From Streptomyces sp. NBC_00443 (GTDB lineage Bacteria > Actinomycetota > Actinomycetes > Streptomycetales > Streptomycetaceae), in the NCBI RefSeq assembly GCF_036014175.1, contig NZ_CP107917.1, positions 1,860,001 to 1,924,000 on the forward strand: a stretch of 64,000 bases of DNA. The letters are read 5' to 3'. Below, in pieces: positions 7,693-15,652 of the stretch; positions within the stretch are counted from its first letter, which is position 1; every line of letters starts with the position of its first letter. A program made the position numbers and the translations under genes. The notes beneath the pieces were generated by a model. It searched no databases and was not told the origin of the DNA. It was given only the letters and a program-made list of their open reading frames with translations.

Positions 7693-8705
7693 ATGCCCAG
7701 CCCGCACCCCTTGAGGGCCGTGTTCGCGATGGATCCGGTGCATCTCCCCTGCTGTTCCCGCCGCCGCTCATGGCCCGGCTGCGGCAGGCGGCCGAGCTCG
7801 ACCCCACGCTCGTCGTACGGGACTTCACCGACCCGGCCGCGGCAGAGGTCCTCGCCCGGGCCGAGGTGCTCATCACCGGCTGGGGCTGCCCCCACCTCGA
7901 CACCGACGTCCTCACCGCCGCGCCCGGACTGCGTGCGGTACTGCACGCCGCCGGCTCGGTCCGCTCGCTGGTCGGCGACGCGCTGTGGAAGGCCGGTGTC
8001 ACCGTCTCCAGCGCGGTGACCGGCAACGCGCTGCCGGTCGCGGAGTACACGCTGGCGATGATCCTGCTCGCCGGGAAGGACACCTTCGGCCATCGCGAGC
8101 GCTTTCGCAGCACCCATGCCTACCCGACGCATCGCGAGACCGCCGCGACCGGCAACGTCGGCCGCCGGATCGGCGTCATCGGGGCGTCGCGGGTCGGCAG
8201 ACGCCTGCTGGAGTTGCTGCGGCCGTTCGACTTCACGGTGCTGCTGCACGATCCGTACGTCAGCGCCGCCGAGGCCGCCGAACTGGGCGCCGAGCTGCTG
8301 TCGCTGGACGACCTCCTGCGGCGCAGCGACATCGTCAGCCTGCATGCGCCGGACATCCCCGAGACGTACCGGATGCTCGACGGGGAGCGGCTGGGGCTGA
8401 TCCGGGACGGGGGCGTGCTGATCAACACCTCGCGTGGGGCGTTGGTCGATCCCGGGGCGCTCACGGATGAGCTTGTCTCCGGGCGGCTGCACGCGGTGCT
8501 CGACGTGACCGAGCCGGAGCCGTTGCCTGCGGGGTCGCCGCTGTACCACCTGCCCAATGTCTTCCTGACCCCTCATATCGCCGGGTCGCTCGGGAACGAG
8601 CTGGAGCGGCTCGGGCGGATCGTGGTGGAGGAGTTGGAGCGGGTGGCCGGGGGTGGGCGGTTGGTGCATGAGGTTCGGGAAGGGGATTTGGGGCGGGTGG
8701 CTTGA
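7693..8705 (+). pseudogene. D-isomer 2-hydroxyacid dehydrogenase, apparent one-base deletion near the 5' end
   Basis: This is an NAD-dependent 2-hydroxyacid dehydrogenase (phosphoglycerate dehydrogenase-like). It has a Rossmann motif GVIGASRVGRRL, the INTSRGALVD loop, and the catalytic Arg/Glu/His region ending in TPHIAGS. The Shine-Dalgarno AGGAG (7684-7688) points to ATG 7693, which begins MPSPHPLRAVFAMDPVHLP. The catalytic domain is in another frame from CCCTG at 7747-7751 (PLLFPPPLMARL). One missing C in the run at 7746-7749 would restore a continuous protein of about 337 aa. Without it, the only continuous frame starts at a weak upstream ATG (7653) or inside the domain. It may be a sequencing artefact; see findings. 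A LacI-like site precedes it and a LacI regulator follows. Confidence 0.7.
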
Positions 8706-8860
8706 GGTGGGGGGATTGAGGTGGGGGATTGCGGGTGGGCGGCCTGAGGGGGTGCTGTGGAAGCCAGAACCTGCAGCTGGAGTGCCGAATGTCTGGCTCG
8801 GTCGCCTACGGGGCGTCTCGCTGTGCCTGCGGCCTGGCGGGGTTCTGGTACGGCCGTGAG

Positions 8861-8882
8861 GGCGTCACCTGCCGGTGACGCC
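8861..8882 (+). terminator. Terminator hairpin after the dehydrogenase
   Basis: GGCGTCACC, a TGCC loop, then GGTGACGCC form a perfect 9-bp stem. It lies in the 336-bp gap between the dehydrogenase and the lacI-family gene. The 8706-8860 stretch before it holds only G-rich, non-coding-looking sequence. Confidence 0.6.
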
Positions 8883-8968
8883 GGGCGCGTTCGAGGTTTC
8901 GAAAGCCGCGGTCCGTGCAGTCCTTGGAACTCCTGCCTCTTCCGGACTCATCGCGGCGAACCTAGGGT

Positions 8969-9025
8969 AGGAAGCGCTTACTGTTTCCGCGCTGGTCGAA
9001 ACTTTTCAGGGCCCTCGGGAGGGCC
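8969..9025 (+). promoter_or_regulatory. Promoter/operator and leader hairpin of the LacI-family gene
   Basis: AAGCGCTT (8973-8980) inside TAGGAAGCGCTTACTG is the core of many LacI-family operators and suggests autoregulation. A GGCCCTC/GAGGGCC inverted repeat (9010-9025) sits immediately before the Shine-Dalgarno GGAGAGG (9026-9032) and could affect its access. Confidence 0.45.
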
Positions 9026-9041
9026 GGAGAGGTGGTTCCCG

Positions 9042-10094
9042 ATGGTCCGTACGGGCAGTGCGAGCGTGGCGGCCGGTCCTACCCTGGCGGTCGTGGCCCG
9101 TGAGGCCGGGGTGTCCGTGCCGACCGCGTCCAAGGTGGTCAACGGCCGGGAGGACGTGGCCCCCGAGACCCGCCGCCGGGTCACCGAGGCACTGGACCGG
9201 CTCGGCTATGTCCGCAGACCGCGCTTCGACGCGGCGAAGACGCCGGGCCTGGTCGACCTCGTCGTGCACTCGCTGGACAACTCCTGGTCGGGTGCGGTGC
9301 TGCACGGAGTGGAGGCGGCGGCCCACGACGCGGGCCTGGAGGTGGTGGTCTCGGCCGGGCTGACCCGGACGCGGGGCGGCCGTCCGGAGCGCGGCTGGCT
9401 GGACAAGCTCATCGCGCGCGGCTCGTCCGGGGTGCTGTTCAACCTGGCCGAGCTGACGCCTTCGCAGTACGCGTGGCTGGAGCAGCACCGCGTCCCGTTC
9501 GTGATGATCGATCCGGTGCTGGATCCGCCGCCGGGCGTGGTGTCGGTGGGCGCGGCGAACTGGCACGGCGGCGTCCTCGCCACCGAACATCTGCTGGCGC
9601 TGGGCCATGAGCTGATCGCCGTGATCGCCGGTCACCAGCGCAAGATGTGCAGCACCGCCCGGGTGGCCGGCTACCGCTCAGCGCTCGCCTCGGCCGGGGT
9701 GCGCCACCGCCCCGAGTACGTCCGCCACGCGGGCTTCGACGAGGGTCTCGCCCGCCGCCGCATGCTGGAGCTCCTCGACCTGCCCGAGCCGCCGACGGCG
9801 GTCTTCGTCTGCTCGGACCGGATGGCCCTCGGTGTCTACGAGGCGCTGGCGGAACGCGGGTTGAACGTGCCCGACGCCATGAGTGTCGTCGGCTTCGACG
9901 ATCTGCCCGAGGCCCGCTGGCTCGCCCCGGCCCTCACCACGATCCGCCAGCCGCTGTCGGAGATGGCGGCGACGGCGTTGCACCTGCTGGTGCGGATGAT
10001 GGACGGGGAACGGCCGGAGAGCACGCGGACCGAGCTGTCGACACGGCTGGTGGAGCGGGCGAGCACGGCGGGGCCGCGCGGGCTGTCCCGCTGA
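9042..10094 (+). CDS. LacI-family transcriptional regulator
   Basis: This 350-aa sugar-responsive DNA-binding protein has an N-terminal HTH at about residues 12-35 (LAVVAREAGVSVPTASKVVN, with the hinge helix near GYVRR). A periplasmic-binding-protein-like effector domain follows (GVLFNLAEL, VSVVGFDDLPEARWLAP). The ATG follows GGAGAGG by 9 nt. The AAGCGCTT-type site upstream, and the similar one before the 2-hydroxyacid dehydrogenase, make that gene and itself the likely targets. The effector is unknown. Confidence 0.9.
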   Translation: MVRTGSASVAAGPTLAVVAREAGVSVPTASKVVNGREDVAPETRRRVTEALDRLGYVRRPRFDAAKTPGLVDLVVHSLDNSWSGAVLHGVEAAAHDAGLEVVVSAGLTRTRGGRPERGWLDKLIARGSSGVLFNLAELTPSQYAWLEQHRVPFVMIDPVLDPPPGVVSVGAANWHGGVLATEHLLALGHELIAVIAGHQRKMCSTARVAGYRSALASAGVRHRPEYVRHAGFDEGLARRRMLELLDLPEPPTAVFVCSDRMALGVYEALAERGLNVPDAMSVVGFDDLPEARWLAPALTTIRQPLSEMAATALHLLVRMMDGERPESTRTELSTRLVERASTAGPRGLSR

Positions 10095-10211
10095 GTCCTT
10101 CACCTGGTTGGCCGGGCAGGCCCGCACTACGGGTGCTGGGGGTGCCCGGGGCCGCTAGCGTCGAAGGGCAGGTCGAGCAGCTCAGGATCGTCCAGAAGGA
10201 GCGTGGTCGGT

Positions 10212-10676
10212 GTGGCCCGGAACCGCCGTCTGATCCTGAGCTCCCCGTCGAAGGTCTGGAGCCTGCTGTCCGACGGCCGTCGCTACGGGGAGTGGGTGTC
10301 GGGAACCCAGCAGGTCCGCGCCGCCGATCCGCACTGGCCCGCCGTGGGCGCCCGTCTTCAGGTCCGGGTCGGCGTCGGCACCGCGGTCCTCGACGACACC
10401 TGCGTCGTGCGGATCTGCGAACCGGAGCGCCGTCTGGAGCTGGAGGCGAAGGCGGACCCCTTCGGTGCGGCCCGCATCGCCATGCAGTTGATCCCGTGGG
10501 GCGAGAACACCCTCTTCATCCTCGACTGGCATGCCCTGCGTGGCCCCGGCGTCCGCATGCACGGGCTCCCCGTCGACTATCTCGTCCGGATCCGCAACGG
10601 CATGATGCTGACGAAGCTCGCCCGGATCGCGGTGCACGAGGCCGACGACAGGACCGTTGACGCGCACATGCACTGA
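10212..10676 (+). CDS. SRPBCC (START-like) domain protein
   Basis: This 154-aa single-domain protein is of the polyketide-cyclase/START-like superfamily, which binds hydrophobic ligands in a helix-grip fold. Visible family features are LILSSPSKVWSLLSDGRRYGEWV at the start, central strands (ARLQVRVGVGTAVLDDTCVV), and a long C-terminal helix. GTG 10212 is chosen because AAGGAG (10196-10201) is 10 nt upstream; the in-frame GTG at 10203 is too close. Ligand unknown; the gene appears monocistronic. Confidence 0.75.
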   Translation: MARNRRLILSSPSKVWSLLSDGRRYGEWVSGTQQVRAADPHWPAVGARLQVRVGVGTAVLDDTCVVRICEPERRLELEAKADPFGAARIAMQLIPWGENTLFILDWHALRGPGVRMHGLPVDYLVRIRNGMMLTKLARIAVHEADDRTVDAHMH

Positions 10677-10866
10677 GCGGTTCCCCGGCGCCGTGGCGCC
10701 CCTGATCGCGTTGGACCGACAGGGTGGTTGATGCGCCGCCCGGCCCGTCCGCCCTGGTGGCGGCGTTGATCATTGCTAGCTTCGCGAGCTGTCCGAGGGT
10801 CCCGAGGGCATCGAGCCGAGGCGGGGCCATGGCGATGAGCTGAGGCGAGAGTCGAGAGTGACGGGT

Positions 10867-12024
10867 ATGAGCGAAGAGCCGGACAGGCAGACAGTTGCCC
10901 CGTTCAGGCGCAGGAGTTTCCTTGCGTCCGCCGCGCTGGCGAGCGGCACCCCGGCCGCGGTCGCGGTCGCCGGTCCCGCGCAGGCTGCCGCACTACCGGC
11001 AGGCGGTGCGCTCGCGACGCCCGCCCTCGGGTCCGTGGCTCGGCTGCTGGCCGTTCCCCAGGAAGGCCGCGGAGTCGACTGGATCAAGTCGGCCCTTCAG
11101 GTCGCCGTCGGCCTGGAACTCGCCACCATCCCGCCCTACTTCTGCGGCTTGTGGTCCGTCAAGGACCGCCGCAGTGAGGTCGCGCGGCTGATCCAGCGCA
11201 TCGTCGGCGACGAGATGTACCACCTCGGCATCACCTGCAACCTGCTCGTGGCCGTGGGCGGCAGACCGCAGATCAAGGCCGCCGCACCCGTCTTCCCGGG
11301 CCCGCTGCCCGGCGGTGTCCGTGCCGGAGTGCACGTCTACCTGTCGGGCCTCACCAAGGCCTACGTGCGCGATGTGATGATGGCGATCGAGGCCCCCGAG
11401 GAATCGCTCGTCCGCAGCGTGCAGACCTCACCCACCGTCGGGGAGTTCTACGAGGGGCTGCTGAACGCGTTCCGGACGGTGCGGCCTGCACTGTCGGCGC
11501 GGGGCCAGCTGTCCCAGTACGTGTTCTCCGACGACCTGTCCCCGATCGAGAACCTCGACCACGTCGAGCACGCCATCAGGATCATCATGGAGCAGGGCGA
11601 GGGCACCACCAGCTCCCCGTCCGCTTCCTTCGAGGACGACCACCCCGCGCACTACTACGCCTTCGGCGAGATCTACCACGGCCGGGAGCTGCGCCGGACC
11701 GAGGACGGCTGGCGGTACGTCGGCGCGCCCGTGCCCTTTCCCGAGGTGCGCCCCATGGCCCCGATCCCGGTCGGCGGCTGGCCCAACCCGCCGGCCGAGG
11801 TCCGCCGGCTCCTGCACCAATTCGACGCCACCTACAGCACCGTGCTGGACACCCTCGACGCGGCCTGGGCCGGCGGCGGCCACCGCACCCTGGACGCGGC
11901 CATCCACGCCATGCGCGGCCTGGAGAGGCCGGCCGTGGAACTGATGGAGACCCGCAACCCCTACGTCCCCGGCACCTACGGCCCCCAGTTCCGCGCGCTT
12001 CGCAGGCGGCTCCCGGCCTCGTGA
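10867..12024 (+). CDS. Tat-exported ferritin-like domain protein (VioB/iminophenyl-pyruvate dimer synthase type)
   Basis: This 385-aa protein has a Tat signal (RRRSFLASAALASG, about residues 14-27) and then a ferritin-like four-helix domain. The carboxylate/His pattern that would bind iron is visible in VGLELATIPPYF and IVGDEMYHLGI. The domain (Pfam PF12902 type) is also found in the violacein and rebeccamycin imine-dimerising enzymes, but here it is exported and alone, so the reaction is unknown. GAGAG (10854-10858) precedes ATG 10867 by 8 nt; a GTG at 10858 is the alternative. A TAGCTT box at 10777-10782 may be its -10. A strong terminator follows. Confidence 0.75.
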   Translation: MSEEPDRQTVAPFRRRSFLASAALASGTPAAVAVAGPAQAAALPAGGALATPALGSVARLLAVPQEGRGVDWIKSALQVAVGLELATIPPYFCGLWSVKDRRSEVARLIQRIVGDEMYHLGITCNLLVAVGGRPQIKAAAPVFPGPLPGGVRAGVHVYLSGLTKAYVRDVMMAIEAPEESLVRSVQTSPTVGEFYEGLLNAFRTVRPALSARGQLSQYVFSDDLSPIENLDHVEHAIRIIMEQGEGTTSSPSASFEDDHPAHYYAFGEIYHGRELRRTEDGWRYVGAPVPFPEVRPMAPIPVGGWPNPPAEVRRLLHQFDATYSTVLDTLDAAWAGGGHRTLDAAIHAMRGLERPAVELMETRNPYVPGTYGPQFRALRRRLPAS

Positions 12025-12046
12025 CCCCGTAACGGCAGCCTGTACA

Positions 12047-12083
12047 GCGGGCCCCGGCGCAGGACGAACGCGCCGGGGCCCGC
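12047..12083 (+). terminator. Strong rho-independent-like hairpin after the ferritin-like gene
   Basis: A perfect 14-bp GC stem (GCGGGCCCCGGCGC at 12047-12060, its complement at 12070-12083) has a 9-nt loop, 22 bp after the stop codon. Confidence 0.8.
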
Positions 12084-12110
12084 CCGCGTCGGCCCGGGCC
12101 GCCGTCCGAC

Positions 12111-12116
12111 TACCGT
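12111..12116 (+). promoter_or_regulatory. -10 box of leaderless APH-fold gene
   Basis: TACCGT lies 8 nt before ATG 12125. There is no Shine-Dalgarno, and the terminator stem upstream isolates this promoter. Confidence 0.5.
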
Positions 12117-12124
12117 TGCCCCGC

Positions 12125-13051
12125 ATGACCCACACCGAGATCGAGATCACCGCCGAGTTGGTCCGGGACCTGCTGCACGACCAGCACCCCGATCTCGCCG
12201 ACCGCCCCGTGACACTCGGCGCGCGCGGCTGGGACAACCAGGTGTGGCGGCTCGGCGACGATCTCGCAGTCCGACTGCCCTGGGCGACGCAGTCCGCGGA
12301 CGAGCTGCTGCGCAAGGAACACACCTGGCTGCCCGCCCTCGCCCCGCGCCTTCCCCTCCCGGTCCCGGTCCCGCAGCGCCTCGGCCACCCCTCCGAGCGG
12401 TTTCCGCGGCCCTGGATCGTCACCACCTGGGTGCCGGGCGAGCCCGCCGACCGCGCCCCCGTCACGAACGCCGTGGCGTCGGCCGACGCCCTGGCCGCCT
12501 TCCTGACGGCTCTTCACCGTCCCGCCCCTGAGGGGGCGCCTTCCGGCCGGGACCGCGGGGGCCCGCTGGCGGACCACGCCGAGGGGGTCGCCAAAGGGCT
12601 GGCCTCGGCCACCGAACTCGGCCTGCTCCCCGACCCGGACGCCGTGCGCGCGGTCTGGGAAAACGCTGTCGCCGCGCCCGAGTGGACGGGGCCGCCCCGA
12701 TGGCTCCATGCCGACCTGCACCCGGCCAACGTCCTCACCGCGCATGGCACCTTCAGCGGCGTGATCGACTTCGGTGACCTCTGCGGGGGCGATCCGGCGT
12801 ACGATCTCGCCGCCGCCTGGCTCCTGCTGCCGGACGGCGCCGCCGACCGCTTTTTCGCCGCCTACCGGCCGGCGCCGGACGCCGCGACCCTGCGCCGAGC
12901 CCGCGGCTGCGCGGTGATGAAAGCCCTCGCCTGCATCTTCATCGGCGAGGCAGGTGTCCACGGCCGCCCCGGCGGCAAGCCCACCTGGGGCCCGCCCGGT
13001 CACGCCGCACTGGCCCGCGTCATCGCCGGCCCGGCCTCGCCGCCCAGTTGA
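12125..13051 (+). CDS. Aminoglycoside phosphotransferase (APH) family kinase
   Basis: This 308-aa small-molecule kinase has an APH/choline-kinase fold. The Brenner catalytic loop HADLHPANV and the metal-binding IDFGDL (DFG-like) motif are both intact. The N-terminal lobe has GARGWDNQVWRLG and LAVRLPW, with Arg at the place usually holding Lys in the VAIK-like strand. Acceptor unknown: homologues phosphorylate antibiotics, homoserine or sugars, and resistance is not implied. Its last 32 bp overlap the 3' end of the convergent ThuA gene. Confidence 0.8.
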   Translation: MTHTEIEITAELVRDLLHDQHPDLADRPVTLGARGWDNQVWRLGDDLAVRLPWATQSADELLRKEHTWLPALAPRLPLPVPVPQRLGHPSERFPRPWIVTTWVPGEPADRAPVTNAVASADALAAFLTALHRPAPEGAPSGRDRGGPLADHAEGVAKGLASATELGLLPDPDAVRAVWENAVAAPEWTGPPRWLHADLHPANVLTAHGTFSGVIDFGDLCGGDPAYDLAAAWLLLPDGAADRFFAAYRPAPDAATLRRARGCAVMKALACIFIGEAGVHGRPGGKPTWGPPGHAALARVIAGPASPPS

Positions 13052-13673
13052 TCCCGCCGAGGAGATGAGCGCGGAAGCCGGGATCGTCGTAGGCCTCGGC
13101 GGCGTGGCCGAGCGCAGTGTAGAAGACGCGCCCGGCTCCCTGCTCACGGCACCACACCAGGGGATGGTCCCCGCCCATGCCGCCTCCGTCGTACGACGAC
13201 TCGTCGGCACGGGCCAGCACCCGCACCGTGCCTCGGGGGTTGGTGCGGAAGTCGTACCACTCGTCGACGAAGTCCCATACGGCGGGCAGGTGCCGGGTGG
13301 CCGGGTGCTCGCGGTCCTCGACGACCACCTTGCCCGGCTGGTGGTCGGGGTGCCGGTCGAACCGGGCACCCAACAGCTCGCCGTAGTACGGCCAGTCGTA
13401 CTCCGTGCAGGCCGCCGCGTGCACTCCGACGAAGCCGCCGCCCGCGTCGACGTACGCGGCGAACCGCGCGCGTCCGGCGGGGGTGAGCACCTCGCCGCTG
13501 GTGGAGAGGAACACGACCGCTGCGTAACCGTCGAGGGGCTGCTCGAAGGCCGTCGGGTCCTCAGTGTGGTCGACTTCGAAGTCACCGATGGTGCGTACGG
13601 CCTCGACGCCGGCCGGGATGGACGCGTGCCGGTAGGCGGTGGTGCGGGTGCAGACGAGCAGTCGCACGGACAT
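13020..13673 (-). CDS. ThuA-like (trehalose-utilisation/class I GATase fold) domain protein
   Basis: This 217-aa cytoplasmic protein of the ThuA family covers the whole fold, with SVRLLVCTRTTAYRHASIPAG, FLSTSGEVLTPAGR, GGGFVGVHAAACT and WCREQGAGRVFYTALGH. Some homologues act on sugar or cyclic-acetal intermediates, but the substrate here is unknown. ATG 13673 is chosen over the ATG at 13685 because TATGCT lies 7 nt upstream and would make the transcript leaderless. The 3' end overlaps the convergent kinase gene by 32 bp. Confidence 0.8.
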   Translation of the reverse strand: MSVRLLVCTRTTAYRHASIPAGVEAVRTIGDFEVDHTEDPTAFEQPLDGYAAVVFLSTSGEVLTPAGRARFAAYVDAGGGFVGVHAAACTEYDWPYYGELLGARFDRHPDHQPGKVVVEDREHPATRHLPAVWDFVDEWYDFRTNPRGTVRVLARADESSYDGGGMGGDHPLVWCREQGAGRVFYTALGHAAEAYDDPGFRAHLLGGINWAARPGRR

Positions 13674-13680
13674 ACGGTCG

Positions 13681-13686
13681 AGCATA
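13681..13686 (-). promoter_or_regulatory. -10 box of leaderless ThuA gene
   Basis: On the minus strand TATGCT lies 7 nt before ATG 13673. Confidence 0.45.
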
Positions 13687-13837
13687 GTGGCCCAACCGCC
13701 CCGGTTGTACGGCCAGTTCACCCCGCACACACCTCCGCCCACGCCCCCGCCCAGGAAGCAACGCGTGCATGGTCCATCATGACCGGAGTGGTCCTCCCGC
13801 CGGCGCACAGGTGTTCCATATCGTGCGCCGCTCTGCG

Positions 13838-13843
13838 TAGCCT
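13838..13843 (+). promoter_or_regulatory. -10 box of leaderless VOC gene
   Basis: TAGCCT lies 8 nt before ATG 13852, with no Shine-Dalgarno. Confidence 0.45.
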
Positions 13844-13851
13844 CGGCTGCG

Positions 13852-14484
13852 ATGAACGCCATTCCCGCGCGCCTTGACCATCTCGTCCTCGCGACGCCCG
13901 ACCTGTCGGCCACGGTCGCCGACTTCGCCCGCCGCACCGGCGTGACCCCCGCCCCGGGCGGGGTGCATGTCGGGCTCGGCACCCGCAACTACCTGGTGTC
14001 GCTGGGCGGCATGAGCTACCTGGAGATCATCGGCCCGGACCCCGAGCGGTCCGCGCCCGGCGCGCCCCGCCCCTTCGAGGTCGACGGGCTGACCGCGCCG
14101 CGCACGGTCACCTGGGCGATCAGCCCGCCCGACCTGGACGCCGCCATCGCCGCCGCCCGGAGCCGGGGCTACGATCCCGGACCGGCTCAGTCGATGAGCC
14201 GCCGCAGACCCGACGGCACCCTCCTGGAGTGGCGGCTCACCGACGGCGACGACGCCCACCCCTCCGGCCTGGTGCCCTTCCTCATCGACTGGAGTGCCAC
14301 GGTCCACCCCACCGCCTCGGATCTGCCCGCCACTCCCCTGCTGTCCCTGTCCGCGAGCGCCCCCGAGCCGGATGAGATCCGGCCCCTGCTGGCGGCCCTC
14401 GGCACGGACCTCGACCTCTCGACGGGCCCGGTGGGGATCACCTTCACCGTGGACACGCCCCTGGGACCGGTGACCTTCGGCTGA
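13852..14484 (+). CDS. VOC superfamily protein (glyoxalase-like, PF13468 type)
   Basis: This 210-aa vicinal-oxygen-chelate fold protein is of the Glyoxalase_3-like type. It starts with RLDHLVLATPDLSATVADF, where the first His is a metal-ligand position, and has LGTRNYLVSLGGMSYLEIIG, whose Glu is another ligand position. A second half-repeat follows. The reaction is unknown. It is probably transcribed separately from the next VOC gene, which has its own -10 box. Confidence 0.8.
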   Translation: MNAIPARLDHLVLATPDLSATVADFARRTGVTPAPGGVHVGLGTRNYLVSLGGMSYLEIIGPDPERSAPGAPRPFEVDGLTAPRTVTWAISPPDLDAAIAAARSRGYDPGPAQSMSRRRPDGTLLEWRLTDGDDAHPSGLVPFLIDWSATVHPTASDLPATPLLSLSASAPEPDEIRPLLAALGTDLDLSTGPVGITFTVDTPLGPVTFG

Positions 14485-14524
14485 TGTGTCCGATTCCTTC
14501 AAGACCGGCCGGATCCGGCGTGCC

Positions 14525-14530
14525 TACGGT
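14525..14530 (+). promoter_or_regulatory. -10 box of second leaderless VOC gene
   Basis: TACGGT lies 6 nt before ATG 14537. Confidence 0.5.
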
Positions 14531-14536
14531 GGCCGC

Positions 14537-14944
14537 ATGACTCCACGATTCGATGCCATCGGCCTCGTCGTCTCCGACATGGCCGCCTCTGTCACCTTCT
14601 ACCGCCGCCTCGGGTTCGCGTTCCCCGCGGGCGCCGAGAACGAGCCGCACGCCGAGGCCGAACTGCCGGGCGGGCTGCGGCTGCTGCTCGACACCGAGCA
14701 GACGGTGCGGTCCTTCCTCCCGGAGTGGCAGCCACCCACGGGCGGCGGCCGTCACTCGCTCGCCCTGCGGTGTGCTGACCCGGCGGAGGTCGACGCGGTG
14801 TACGAGGACCTGGTGGGCGCCGGCTACCACGGCGAGCTCAAGCCGTGGGACGCCTTCTGGGGCCAGCGGTACGCCTCCGCCCATGACCCGGACGGCAACG
14901 GCGTCGACCTCTTCGCACCGCTAGCCGCCGCTGCGGCCGAGTAG
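14537..14944 (+). CDS. VOC family protein (glyoxalase/bleomycin-resistance fold)
   Basis: This 135-aa single-domain VOC protein has the betaalphabetabetabeta module twice ([22 protein letters not shown] and [23 protein letters not shown]) and the typical C-terminal [11 protein letters not shown]. Members include glyoxalases, dioxygenases and drug-binding immunity proteins; nothing here separates them. The gene's 3' end overlaps that of the convergent AraC-type regulator by 24 bp. Confidence 0.8.
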   Translation: MTPRFDAIGLVVSDMAASVTFYRRLGFAFPAGAENEPHAEAELPGGLRLLLDTEQTVRSFLPEWQPPTGGGRHSLALRCADPAEVDAVYEDLVGAGYHGELKPWDAFWGQRYASAHDPDGNGVDLFAPLAAAAAE

Positions 14945-15613
14945 CTCACCGAGCGGCACGCCCGCCAACTCCTTGACGTCCCGCGCCAGATGAGCCTGAT
15001 CGGCGTACCCCGCCCGGACGGCCGTCTCCGCGAAGGGGACACCGTCCCGCGCCAGTGCGAGCGCGCGTTGCAGCCGCAGGATCCGGGCCAGCGTCTTGGG
15101 GCCGTACCCGAACGCGGCCAGGCAGCGTCGGTGCAACTGGCGGGCGCCCAAATGCAGTTGGTCGGCGGTGGCGGAGACGGGGTGCCCCGAGTCGAGGGCG
15201 GTGACGACCTCCCGTAGCAGCGGGTCCGGCCGCTCCACGTCGGCGGCCCGCTCCAGCGCCACGTCCTCGAGCGCGGTCACCGTGTCGGCCGAGGCCTCGA
15301 TACGGCCACGCAGCCGTCGTACGTCCGAGGCCGGCCACAGATCAGCGAGGTCGACACGTCGGTCACGCACTTCGTGCGCGGGCACGCCGAGAAAGCCGGG
15401 CGCGGTCCCCGGGTAGAACCGCACGCCCGCCCAGGCGGTCGGCTCCCCTTCTGTGACGTACGCCCGGGTGTCGGGGCCGGCGACGAGCAGCCGCCCGTCG
15501 TTCCAGAGCAGATCCATGCACCCGTCGGGCAGCACCCGCCCCGCACCGGGCTCACCGGGGGTGTTCGTCCACACCACGGCGCCAGGCAGCCGGGACGCCC
15601 GCTCCGCGTACAT
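14921..15613 (-). CDS. AraC-family regulator with DUF6597-like sensor domain
   Basis: This 230-aa regulator has an N-terminal cupin-like domain ([20 protein letters not shown], then [12 protein letters not shown]) and a C-terminal AraC HTH ([20 protein letters not shown]). ATG 15613 ([11 protein letters not shown]) is chosen because TAGCCT lies 7 nt before it; a start 7 codons upstream has no support. Targets are unknown; the overlapping convergent VOC gene is one possible partner. Confidence 0.8.
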   Translation of the reverse strand: MYAERASRLPGAVVWTNTPGEPGAGRVLPDGCMDLLWNDGRLLVAGPDTRAYVTEGEPTAWAGVRFYPGTAPGFLGVPAHEVRDRRVDLADLWPASDVRRLRGRIEASADTVTALEDVALERAADVERPDPLLREVVTALDSGHPVSATADQLHLGARQLHRRCLAAFGYGPKTLARILRLQRALALARDGVPFAETAVRAGYADQAHLARDVKELAGVPLGELLGRSGG

Positions 15614-15620
15614 AGAGGCG

Positions 15621-15626
15621 AGGCTA
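15621..15626 (-). promoter_or_regulatory. -10 box of leaderless AraC gene
   Basis: TAGCCT on the minus strand lies 7 nt before ATG 15613. Confidence 0.45.
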
Positions 15627-15652
15627 CGCCGCAACGCCTTCAGGGGCGCGGG

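Noticed and set aside
7746..7754. Programmed -1 frameshift as the main explanation for the 2-hydroxyacid dehydrogenase
   Set aside because: Two other genes break at similar C/G runs where slippage would be pointless, so missing bases are the simpler cause.
12125..13051. Aminoglycoside resistance gene
   Set aside because: The APH fold is shared by many metabolic kinases, and nothing in this sequence matches a known aminoglycoside phosphotransferase closely. The same applies to 43983-44846.
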